Below are positions 56,897 through 64,000 of a DNA stretch of 64,000 nt, in pieces (within the stretch, counting starts at the first letter, position 1; each line of letters begins with the position of its first letter). The stretch spans positions 1,736,001-1,800,000 of the forward strand of contig NZ_JARXUZ010000001.1 of assembly GCF_029893365.1 (NCBI RefSeq). The letters are read 5' to 3'. Position numbers and translations under genes: made by a program. Source of the stretch: Cryobacterium sp. CG_9.6 (GTDB lineage: Bacteria; Actinomycetota; Actinomycetes; Actinomycetales; Microbacteriaceae). The notes below the pieces were generated by a model. It was not told the DNA's origin and made no database searches. It worked only from the letters and a program-made list of their open reading frames with translations.

Positions 56897-58416
56897 CCGC
56901 CGGGACCACCACGCGTGCACAGTTCACCGGTCTCCTGACGGAACATCGGGTGATCCCGGTCATTCGGGAGCTCTTCGCTGACGGTGAAACCCCGGTCGGC
57001 ATCTACCGCAAACTCGCGGGCGGAACGCCCGGGAGCTTTCTCCTCGAATCCGCCGAGCAGGGCGGGATCTGGTCTCGCTTCTCCTTCGTGGGGGTGTCGT
57101 CGTTTGGTGTCATCACACAAGAGGGTGATGAGACCCGGTGGATTGATTACGGCGTGTCTGAAGAACGTGCGTTCGGCACCACCGCTGCCAGGGGACCACT
57201 GGCCGCGCTGGCTCATCTTTTTGAGCGGTGGCAGACCCCGCGGCTGCCCGAACACCCGCCCCTCACCGGTGGCCTCGTGGGGTTCATCGGCTGGGAAGCG
57301 ATTCGACAGATCGAGAACCTTCCGCACCAGCCACCGGCAGATTACGACGTGCCGGGCCAGTCGTTCAGCTTCGTCGCTGATCTTGTGGCCATTGATCACA
57401 AGTACGGCACCGTGCAGCTCATCGCCAACGTACTCAATGACGGTACCGACACGGCAGATGACCTGTTTGCGCAGGCACAGTCGCGACTGGATTCCCTTCA
57501 GGCGCGCCTCGCCGCTCCCAGTGCGGCCTGGCTCGCCGAGGTCGATCTGACCACACCCGCTGTCCCTGACAATCGCACGACCCGCGACGACTTCCTGGCC
57601 TCCGTGGAGACCGCCAAGGAACACATTGTGGCCGGGGACGTTTTTCAGGTTGTCATCTCGCAACGATTCGACCAGGAGTGCACCGCGCACCCGATTGATG
57701 TGTACCGCGTGCTTCGAAGCCTCAACCCCAGCCCGTACATGTATCTGCTCAGTCTGGAATCACCCACGGGCGAGGCCTACTGGATCGTGGGTTCCTCACC
57801 GGAAGCACTGGTGAAGGTGCAGAACGACCGCGTGTTCACGCACCCGATCGCCGGATCGAAGCCGCGGGGGAACACGCCCGAGGCCGACGCAGATTTCGCT
57901 GCTGAACTCGCCGCCGACGCAAAAGAGGGAGCCGAGCACCTGATGCTCGTTGACCTGGCGCGAAATGATCTGCTGAAGGTGTGCGCGGCCGGTTCCGTCG
58001 AGGTGACGGAGTTCAAACGGATCGAGCGTTTCAGCCACATCATGCACATCGTCTCGTCGGTTGAAGGCAACCTCCTGCCGGGCAAGACGGCGATTGACGT
58101 GTTCCGCGCCACGTTCCCGGCGGGGACCCTCTCCGGGGCACCCAAGCCGCGTGCCCTGCAGATCATTGATTCCCTCGAGCCCGCTCAACGCGGAGTGTAT
58201 GGGGGAGTCGTGGGCTACTTTGGTTTCGCCGGTGACGCCGATCTCGCGATTGCGATTCGCACGGCCACCATCAAGGACGGCATCGCTCGCGTGCAGGCCG
58301 GTGGAGGACTCGTTCTCGACTCGGACCCAGCCTCCGAATATCAGGAATCGCAAAACAAGGCGGCCGCTCCGCTGCGAGCAGTGGCCATCGCCAACGCGAT
58401 GCGGCGGGTGCACTAG
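56893..58416 (+). CDS. trpE: anthranilate synthase component I
   Basis: A 507-residue chorismate-binding enzyme. The tryptophan-binding element FLLESAEQG lies near residue 50, and the C-terminal catalytic domain has [48 protein letters not shown] and [11 protein letters not shown]. Feedback inhibition by tryptophan is expected from the LLES motif. GTG 56893 overlaps the hisI stop; the frame is open further upstream inside hisI. No Trp-codon leader peptide is present, since the gene is embedded in the run. The TrpG/TrpD partners are elsewhere. Confidence 0.96.
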   Translation: MTAGTTTRAQFTGLLTEHRVIPVIRELFADGETPVGIYRKLAGGTPGSFLLESAEQGGIWSRFSFVGVSSFGVITQEGDETRWIDYGVSEERAFGTTAARGPLAALAHLFERWQTPRLPEHPPLTGGLVGFIGWEAIRQIENLPHQPPADYDVPGQSFSFVADLVAIDHKYGTVQLIANVLNDGTDTADDLFAQAQSRLDSLQARLAAPSAAWLAEVDLTTPAVPDNRTTRDDFLASVETAKEHIVAGDVFQVVISQRFDQECTAHPIDVYRVLRSLNPSPYMYLLSLESPTGEAYWIVGSSPEALVKVQNDRVFTHPIAGSKPRGNTPEADADFAAELAADAKEGAEHLMLVDLARNDLLKVCAAGSVEVTEFKRIERFSHIMHIVSSVEGNLLPGKTAIDVFRATFPAGTLSGAPKPRALQIIDSLEPAQRGVYGGVVGYFGFAGDADLAIAIRTATIKDGIARVQAGGGLVLDSDPASEYQESQNKAAAPLRAVAIANAMRRVH

Positions 58417-58419
58417 GTC

Positions 58420-59058
58420 ATGGCCGGGATTCTCGCACGCACGACGCCTCGCAAACTGAAATTGAACTTCATCCTGGTTGTTCTGGCTGCTAGCGGTCTC
58501 GCGCTTCTCGCGTGGACCCAGGTATGGGTGTATTCCGTCGTTGCCGGAAGCGGCGCGGATCCTCTCACTCTGGCCGTTGATGGGTCCGAGGCATCACCGG
58601 CGGTGACCGCCCTCGCGCTAGCCGGATTCGCCCTGGCCGGCGCGCTGACCATCGCTGGCCGGGTGATTCGAGTGGTACTCGGTGCTCTGGAGATTCTCCT
58701 GGGCGTGTCGGTCTTTCTGGCCGCCTACCTCGTTCTGGACAATCCCGCCCTCGCCAGCGCTCCCGCGGTCACGAAAGCCACCGGCGTCGCCGGAACAGAA
58801 TCGATTCTGGCAGCGGTCACCAGCGCCTCGGTGACACCCTGGCCGTGGGTGGCGCTGGCGGCATCCGTTCTCATGGGTGCCACCGGTCTCGGCATTGTTC
58901 TCACGGCTTCGCGCTGGCCCGGACCCACAACGAAATACCAGACGACTCGTCTGGTCGCGGCGGCCGGCACATCGGCTGCGGCGCCTGCATCGTCTGGTGA
59001 GCCGGACGCGGTCGTGGACTGGGATGACCTCAGCCGAGGCCAGGACCCCACCGCCTAG
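58420..59058 (+). CDS. Trp-operon-associated membrane protein
   Basis: A 212-residue protein with four membrane helices, of the family found between trpE and trpC in actinobacteria. Features are the first helix with LLAWTQVWVYSV, an extracellular loop, and the conserved C-terminal tail VDWDDLSRGQDPT. The function is unknown; the constant link to tryptophan genes suggests a role in aromatic metabolite handling, but there is no direct evidence. Confidence 0.9.
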   Translation: MAGILARTTPRKLKLNFILVVLAASGLALLAWTQVWVYSVVAGSGADPLTLAVDGSEASPAVTALALAGFALAGALTIAGRVIRVVLGALEILLGVSVFLAAYLVLDNPALASAPAVTKATGVAGTESILAAVTSASVTPWPWVALAASVLMGATGLGIVLTASRWPGPTTKYQTTRLVAAAGTSAAAPASSGEPDAVVDWDDLSRGQDPTA

Positions 59059-59114
59059 ATCTCTCAGGCTCGCCCGCTAGAATAGGAGTGTTCGTCATCG
59101 CACAAAGGAGATTT

Positions 59115-59345
59115 ATGAGCATCGACGTTTCAGACCCGGGCCACGGCCACTCACCGGCCGCTTGGACTTCAGTTGTCATCATGTTGTTGGCGTTCACGAT
59201 CGGCACGACCGCATTCTTCTTCGCTGTGCCGTGGCTCGTGTGGGCTTCCGTGGTTCTTCTTGTCGTCGGCCTCATCGTGGGCTGGATCATGACCAAGGCC
59301 GGTTACGGCGTCGGTGACCTGACCGCAGCACCGCACGGTCACTGA
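59115..59345 (+). CDS. HGxxPAAW-motif small membrane protein
   Basis: A 76-residue protein with the motif HGHSPAAW at residues 10-17 followed by two membrane helices ([20 protein letters not shown] and [19 protein letters not shown]). Small proteins with this motif lie next to the Trp-operon membrane protein in actinobacteria. AAAGGAG precedes the ATG. Function unknown. Confidence 0.88.
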   Translation: MSIDVSDPGHGHSPAAWTSVVIMLLAFTIGTTAFFFAVPWLVWASVVLLVVGLIVGWIMTKAGYGVGDLTAAPHGH

Positions 59346-59349
59346 CCGA

Positions 59350-60120
59350 GTGCTCTCCGGACTCCTGGCCGGCGCAATCGCCGATGCCGAAGAACGCCGT
59401 CTCGCTCGCCCTTTTGCCTCTGTTGAAGCAGCTGCGCTAGCGCGCCCGAGTGCTCTTGATGCGATGGCGGCGCTTGCTCCCGCTGATCGTGTCAAAATCA
59501 TTGCCGAAATCAAGCGTGCAAGTCCCTCCCGCGGATCACTCGCCGACATCGTTGACCCCGCAGCACTGGCAGTGTCCTATGAGGCCGGGGGTGCGAGCGC
59601 GATCAGTGTCCTCACCGAGGGCCGACGTTTCCTCGGAACACTCGCCGACCTTGATCAGGTACGCGCCGCCGCGACCATCCCCGTTCTCCGCAAGGACTTC
59701 ATTGGCACGCCGTACCAGGTTCTCGAGGCTCGTGCCGCGGGAGCCGATTTGGTGCTGCTCATTGTGGCTGCACTCGATCAGACAACGCTGCTCTCCCTGC
59801 ACGAACTCATTCGCGAACTCGGCATGACAGCGCTGGTCGAAACGCACAGTGGCGATGAGGTGGGACGCGCCCTCGATATCGGCGCCAGCCTCGTGGGCGT
59901 GAATGCTCGAGATCTGTCCGACTTCTCGCTCGACCAAGACCTGTTTGGTTCCCTAGCCGACCGCATTCCCTCCGGAGTGGTTCGCGTTGCCGAGTCGGCC
60001 GTCAAGACGGCCGCTGACGTCGCTCACTACCGTGCAGCCGGCGCCGATGTTGTGCTTGTCGGTGAAGCGCTCGTGACCAGCGACCCCATTCGTACCCTTT
60101 CTGAATTTTTGGCGGTATAA
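59350..60120 (+). CDS. trpC: indole-3-glycerol phosphate synthase
   Basis: A 256-residue TIM-barrel enzyme with [16 protein letters not shown] (catalytic Lys and Glu), [45 protein letters not shown] and [16 protein letters not shown] start four bases after the previous gene. It makes indole glycerol phosphate for TrpAB. Confidence 0.97.
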   Translation: MLSGLLAGAIADAEERRLARPFASVEAAALARPSALDAMAALAPADRVKIIAEIKRASPSRGSLADIVDPAALAVSYEAGGASAISVLTEGRRFLGTLADLDQVRAAATIPVLRKDFIGTPYQVLEARAAGADLVLLIVAALDQTTLLSLHELIRELGMTALVETHSGDEVGRALDIGASLVGVNARDLSDFSLDQDLFGSLADRIPSGVVRVAESAVKTAADVAHYRAAGADVVLVGEALVTSDPIRTLSEFLAV

Positions 60121-60123
60121 GTT

Positions 60124-61350
60124 ATGTCTGTAATTTCCCAGCCTCTGAGCGCCCAGTCCGGACCTTACTTCGGTGAGTTCGGCGGTCGCTTCGTCCCCGA
60201 ATCACTCGTTGCCGCTCTGGATGAGCTCACCGCTGAATACGACCTCGCCAAGAAGGACCCTGCTTTCGCGGCGGAGCTCATGGAGCTGCACCGGAGCTAC
60301 ACCGGTCGACCGTCGATCATCACCGAGGTGCCGCGTTTCGCTGAGCATGCCGGTGGCGCACGAATCATCCTCAAGCGGGAAGATCTCAACCACACCGGTT
60401 CACACAAGATCAACAATGCCCTCGGCCAGGCGCTTCTCACCAAGCGAATCGGCAAGAGCCGCGTGATCGCCGAGACCGGAGCCGGTCAGCACGGCGTGGC
60501 CACGGCCACGGTTGCCGCTCTCTTTGGTCTGGAGTGTGTGGTGTACATGGGCGAGGTCGACACCGAACGCCAGGCCCTGAACGTGGCCCGAATGCGCCTG
60601 CTCGGCGCAGAGGTCATACCCGTGAAGAGCGGCTCGCGAACCCTCAAGGACGCGATCAACGATGCCATGCGCGACTGGGTGACGAACGTCGAAACCACCA
60701 ACTACATCTTTGGAACCGTGGCCGGGCCGCATCCGTTCCCGAGCATGGTGCGGGACTTCCAGCGAATCATCGGAGACGAGGCCCGCCAGCAGGTTCTCGA
60801 TCTCACCGGCAAGCTGCCCGATGCCGTCACGGCGTGTGTCGGCGGCGGTTCAAACGCCATGGGCATCTTCCACGCCTTCCTTGATGACGCCGATGTGGCA
60901 CTGTACGGCTATGAGGCTGCCGGTGAAGGCATCGACACTCCTCACCACGCTGCGACCATCACCAAGGGACGTCCCGGTGTTCTCCACGGGGCCCGCAGCT
61001 TTCTGTTGCAGGACGAAGACGGCCAAACTGTCGAGTCCTACTCGATATCCGCCGGCATGGACTACCCGGGCGTGGGACCGGAGCACGCCTGGTTGTCCAG
61101 TATCGGACGCGCAACGTACCTGCCCATCACCGACGCCGACGCCATGTCTGCCCTGCGTCTGCTGAGCCGCACCGAGGGAATCATTCCCGCCATCGAATCT
61201 GCACACGGCCTCGCGGGTACCCTCGAGCTGGGACGCAAGCTGGGGCCGGACGCCACGATCCTCGTGAACCTCAGTGGTCGCGGCGACAAGGACATGGCAA
61301 CAGCAGCACAGTATTTCAATCTCGTTGACGAAGGTGCACAGCAGTCATGA
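60124..61350 (+). CDS. trpB: tryptophan synthase beta chain
   Basis: A 408-residue PLP enzyme with [17 protein letters not shown], the PLP lysine in [35 protein letters not shown] and the glycine-rich [12 protein letters not shown]. It is the TrpB1 type that pairs with TrpA. The trpA start overlaps its stop (ATGA). Confidence 0.98.
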   Translation: MSVISQPLSAQSGPYFGEFGGRFVPESLVAALDELTAEYDLAKKDPAFAAELMELHRSYTGRPSIITEVPRFAEHAGGARIILKREDLNHTGSHKINNALGQALLTKRIGKSRVIAETGAGQHGVATATVAALFGLECVVYMGEVDTERQALNVARMRLLGAEVIPVKSGSRTLKDAINDAMRDWVTNVETTNYIFGTVAGPHPFPSMVRDFQRIIGDEARQQVLDLTGKLPDAVTACVGGGSNAMGIFHAFLDDADVALYGYEAAGEGIDTPHHAATITKGRPGVLHGARSFLLQDEDGQTVESYSISAGMDYPGVGPEHAWLSSIGRATYLPITDADAMSALRLLSRTEGIIPAIESAHGLAGTLELGRKLGPDATILVNLSGRGDKDMATAAQYFNLVDEGAQQS

Positions 61351-62183
61351 CCAACACCGCAGCACACACAAAGCACGGACAGACCACGATGAGCGCCGTT
61401 GAACGCACCATTGCTACTCGCCGCGATGCCGGCAGTGGTGCCCTCATTGGGTACCTCCCGGTTGGATTTCCTAACCTGAGCCAGAGCATCGATGCCGCTG
61501 TCGCACTCGCTGCGAACGGTGTCGACATCATCGAACTCGGTCTGCCCTACTCCGACCCCGTCATGGACGGTCCGGTCATTCAAGTTGCCACTCAGGCCGC
61601 ACTCGCCGGCGGGTTCAAGCTGAGCCAGGGATTTGAAGCCGTCGCTGCCATTACCGCGCAGGTGTCAGCACCGGTCCTCGTGATGACCTACTGGAATCCG
61701 GTGGTGCAGTACGGCGTTGAGCGGTTTGCCGATGATCTACTGGCCGCGGGCGGGGCCGGCCTCATCACGCCCGACCTCATTCCTGACGAGGCGAGCAGTT
61801 GGTTGGCCGCGAGTGAACGATCCGGACTCGACCGGGTTTTCCTGGCCGCGCCATCATCCTCCGACGCCAGAATCGAGCAGGCACTTGCCGCGAGCCGCGG
61901 ATTCGTCTACGCGGTGTCCACGATGGGAACCACCGGTGCTCGCGCCGGCGTGGACTCGGCCGCACGCATCCTGATTGAGCGTTTGCGCGCCGCTGGATCA
62001 ACGAGCGCCTGTGTCGGACTCGGAATTTCCACTCCGGACCAGGTGCGCGAAATCCTGGGTTACGCCGATGGCGCCATCGTGGGTTCTGCCCTGGTGAAGG
62101 CTCTTGCCGATGGTGGCGTCGCGGCCGTGGGCGAACTCGCCCAGGCGCTTTCTGAAGGTACTCGCGACATTCGCACGCTCTAG
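61347..62183 (+). CDS. trpA: tryptophan synthase alpha chain
   Basis: A 278-residue TIM-barrel subunit. The catalytic Glu and Asp are in [21 protein letters not shown], followed by [12 protein letters not shown] and the [10 protein letters not shown] phosphate site. The ATG at 61347 overlaps the trpB stop; ATG 61389 would trim a 14-residue polar tail but has no ribosome site. Confidence 0.97.
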   Translation: MTNTAAHTKHGQTTMSAVERTIATRRDAGSGALIGYLPVGFPNLSQSIDAAVALAANGVDIIELGLPYSDPVMDGPVIQVATQAALAGGFKLSQGFEAVAAITAQVSAPVLVMTYWNPVVQYGVERFADDLLAAGGAGLITPDLIPDEASSWLAASERSGLDRVFLAAPSSSDARIEQALAASRGFVYAVSTMGTTGARAGVDSAARILIERLRAAGSTSACVGLGISTPDQVREILGYADGAIVGSALVKALADGGVAAVGELAQALSEGTRDIRTL

Positions 62184-62264
62184 AATAAAAGAATTGGTCG
62201 ACACCGGCTCCCGCTGGTTGTGCACAGCCGTGCGATCTCGCACCCCCCGGAAGGTAATACTGAG

Positions 62265-63227
62265 TTGTTTATGCCCCTGAGCATCCCGAGTCCCGAGTGG
62301 AGCTACGTTGACCTGGGGTGGTTCCGCATTCACGCGTATGCCCTGTGCATTCTGGCCGGAATCATTCTGGCGACAATGATCACCTCCCGTCGGCTCAGCT
62401 CCCGCGGCGGCGAGCCGGGCGTCGTGTTGGATATTATTCTGTGGGCGGTCCCGCTCGGTATCGTCGGTGCCCGGGTGTACCACGTGCTGACGCACCCCGG
62501 AGACTACTTCTACGACGGTGCTGATCTCTGGGACACGGTGAAGATTTGGGAGGGCGGCAACGCCATCTTCGGGTCCCTCATCGGTGGTGCCATCGGCGCG
62601 TACATCGGTTGCCGACAGACCGGCATTCGATTCTGGTCCTTTGTAGACGCGGTCGCACCGGCGATGCTCATTGCTCAGGCAACCGGCCGCCTCGGTAACT
62701 GGTTCAACCATGAGCTCTTCGGCGTACCGACCACACTTCCGTGGGGGCTACAGATCGAGGCGACCAACCCGGCCTATCCCGTCGGACTGCCGCCTGAGAC
62801 CCTGTTTCACCCGACCTTCCTCTACGAGATGATCTGGAACGTCGTTGGCGTGTTCGTCATTCTCCTGATCGAACGCCGCATTAACATGCGCTGGGGCAAG
62901 GCCTTCGCTGTTTACCTCATCTGGTACGGCTTGGGTCGGAGCTTCTTCGAGACGATCCGCATCGACCCGAGTGAAATCTTCTTCGGTATCCGCACCAACG
63001 TGTGGGCTGCCTACGGTGCAATCCTGCTCGGAATCATTATTTTCCTGGTTCAGCGTCGGGCTCATCTGGGACTGGAACTGAGTGTCTATGTGCCGGGTCG
63101 CGAATGGACAGCCGTTGTTCCTGAGGTAGGATCGCAGGATACTGATTCGGACCTTGAGAATCACGGCGATGATTCCGCTGGGGCCGATACTCTGAACGCA
63201 CCCACCGCCACAAGCACCCGCGGGTAG
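62265..63227 (+). CDS. lgt: prolipoprotein diacylglyceryl transferase
   Basis: A 320-residue integral membrane transferase with about seven helices that adds diacylglycerol to the lipobox cysteine of prolipoproteins. The signature ATGRLGNWFNHELFGVPT, HPTFLYEMIWN and the gating YGLGRSFFETIRID are visible. GGAAGG ten bases before TTG 62265 favours that start; ATG 62271 two codons later is nearly equivalent. The long acidic C-terminal tail (SQDTDSDLENHGDDSAGAD) is beyond the conserved core. It follows trpA, the order known in mycobacteria. Confidence 0.95.
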   Translation: MFMPLSIPSPEWSYVDLGWFRIHAYALCILAGIILATMITSRRLSSRGGEPGVVLDIILWAVPLGIVGARVYHVLTHPGDYFYDGADLWDTVKIWEGGNAIFGSLIGGAIGAYIGCRQTGIRFWSFVDAVAPAMLIAQATGRLGNWFNHELFGVPTTLPWGLQIEATNPAYPVGLPPETLFHPTFLYEMIWNVVGVFVILLIERRINMRWGKAFAVYLIWYGLGRSFFETIRIDPSEIFFGIRTNVWAAYGAILLGIIIFLVQRRAHLGLELSVYVPGREWTAVVPEVGSQDTDSDLENHGDDSAGADTLNAPTATSTRG

Positions 63228-63368
63228 CGCCTCAGCACCCACGCCACTCCGGCCAGGCTAAACCTGACGCCGGTGCACCTGCGCTCTTTGGCCAGGATTA
63301 CCGTGCATTATTTTTTCAGCGGGCCAGCGTTGTCCCTCCCTGCCAGTCACTTCGTGAGGACGGTCTCC

Positions 63369-64000
63369 ATGACGCAGAAAGCTCTCTCTTCAAAATTCAG
63401 TCTGATGCCTGCCAAGCAGGGTCTGTACGATCCTGCTGCTGAGCGTGACGCCTGCGGTCTGGCCATGGTGGCCACGCTGCGTGGTACTCCCGGGCACGAC
63501 ATTATTGTGTTGGCTCTGGACGCCCTCCGCAACCTCGAGCACCGCGGAGCCGTGGGCTCCGATGCGGGCACCGGTGACGGCGCTGGGATTGTCACGCAGG
63601 TTCCGGACGCCTTCCTGCGTGCGGTCACCGACTTTGACCTACCCGCTGCAGGACAGTACGCCGTCGGAAACGTCTTTCTCCCGATCGACCCAACGACGCG
63701 CACCGAGATCAAGCGTGCGATTAACCGCAAGGCGGGCGAGGAAAACCTCGACGTGCTCGGCTGGCGTGAGGTCCCGGTTCGACCCGATCAGCTCGGAAAC
63801 CTTGCCCGGGCCGCAATGCCGGCCATCCAGCAACTCTTCGTGCAGAGCCGTCTCACGGACGAAAGCGGTGAGACGGTCAGCGGAATCGCCCTTGACCGCC
63901 AGACCCTGCGCCTCCGCAAGCGGGCCGAGCGCGAACTGGACATGTATTTCCCGTCCCTGTCGTGTCGCACCCTGGTGTACAAGGGCATGGTGACGTCGCT
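63369..64000 (+). CDS. gltB: glutamate synthase large subunit, N-terminal part (cut by window end)
   Basis: The first 210 residues of the glutamate synthase alpha chain. The N-terminal nucleophile expected after propeptide removal is Cys29 (ERDACGLAMVATL), so the leader is 28 residues. NLEHRGAVGSDAGTGDGAGI and KRAERELDMYFPSLSCRTLVYKGM are typical of the glutaminase domain. Complete family members are about 1500 residues. GAGGACGG lies before the ATG, with a 141-base gap after lgt. Confidence 0.96.
   Translation, partial: MTQKALSSKFSLMPAKQGLYDPAAERDACGLAMVATLRGTPGHDIIVLALDALRNLEHRGAVGSDAGTGDGAGIVTQVPDAFLRAVTDFDLPAAGQYAVGNVFLPIDPTTRTEIKRAINRKAGEENLDVLGWREVPVRPDQLGNLARAAMPAIQQLFVQSRLTDESGETVSGIALDRQTLRLRKRAERELDMYFPSLSCRTLVYKGMVTS

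Overview
The window is a 64 kb, high-GC piece of an actinobacterial chromosome, most likely from the Microbacteriaceae (Cryobacterium, Salinibacterium, Leifsonia and relatives). Three things point there: the codon bias and frequent GTG starts; the order of the pyr, mihF-gmk, rpoZ, coaBC, metK, priA, fmt, rsmB, rpe, his and trp genes, which parallels Mycobacterium; and interspersed palindromes of a kind I remember from that family. No rRNA, tRNA or CRISPR array was seen.

Region 1 (1-8.3 kb): the end of a glycerate kinase gene and a GntP-type permease, then a molybdenum and formate block: moaA, fdhD, a convergent FdhF/YdeP-type molybdopterin oxidoreductase, and a divergent OFA-family (oxalate/formate) transporter followed by a 33-residue membrane peptide. 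Region 2 (8.4-11.9 kb): a HEAT-repeat/GT4 fusion glycosyltransferase overlapping a GT1-type glycosyltransferase. Region 3 (12-25.4 kb): a purine and ureide degradation cluster with amidase, ureidoglycine-glyoxylate aminotransferase, allantoate amidohydrolase, MocA-like cytidylyltransferase, OHCU decarboxylase, HIU hydrolase, uricase, allantoinase, an FeS-Mo fused xanthine dehydrogenase and its FAD subunit. An arsenic pair (ACR3 pump and ArsR) interrupts it. Glyoxylate from this pathway fits the glycerate kinase at the window start, and MoaA and MocA supply cofactor for the dehydrogenase.

Region 4 (25.6-28.4 kb): clpS with a DUF2017 gene, and divergent sufS-sufU. Region 5 (28.4-32.6 kb) is the accessory island: three blocks of palindromic repeats separated by an IS3-family element and by a DUF222-HNH endonuclease gene. 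Region 6 (32.7-36.7 kb): a small membrane protein, aroQ, efp, nusB, a DsbA-like protein, and a PadR/membrane-protein pair read the other way.

Region 7 (36.8-64 kb) is a colinear housekeeping run: pyrR-pyrB-pyrC-membrane protein-carA-carB-pyrF, a fused mihF-gmk, rpoZ, coaBC, metK, priA, fmt, rsmB, rpe, hisE-hisG-hisF-hisI, trpE-membrane protein-HGxxPAAW protein-trpC-trpB-trpA, lgt and the start of gltB. Most neighbours overlap by 1-4 bases, so translation is probably coupled.

The observations most worth following are: the DUF222-HNH gene between organised palindrome blocks; short tandem duplications (12-18 bp) at many gene edges; a recurring TANNNT-N6-start layout suggesting leaderless promoters; an RNA switch that may cover the pyrR ribosome binding site; the mIHF-guanylate kinase fusion; the OFA transporter micropeptide; and an over-represented GGATGCC motif.
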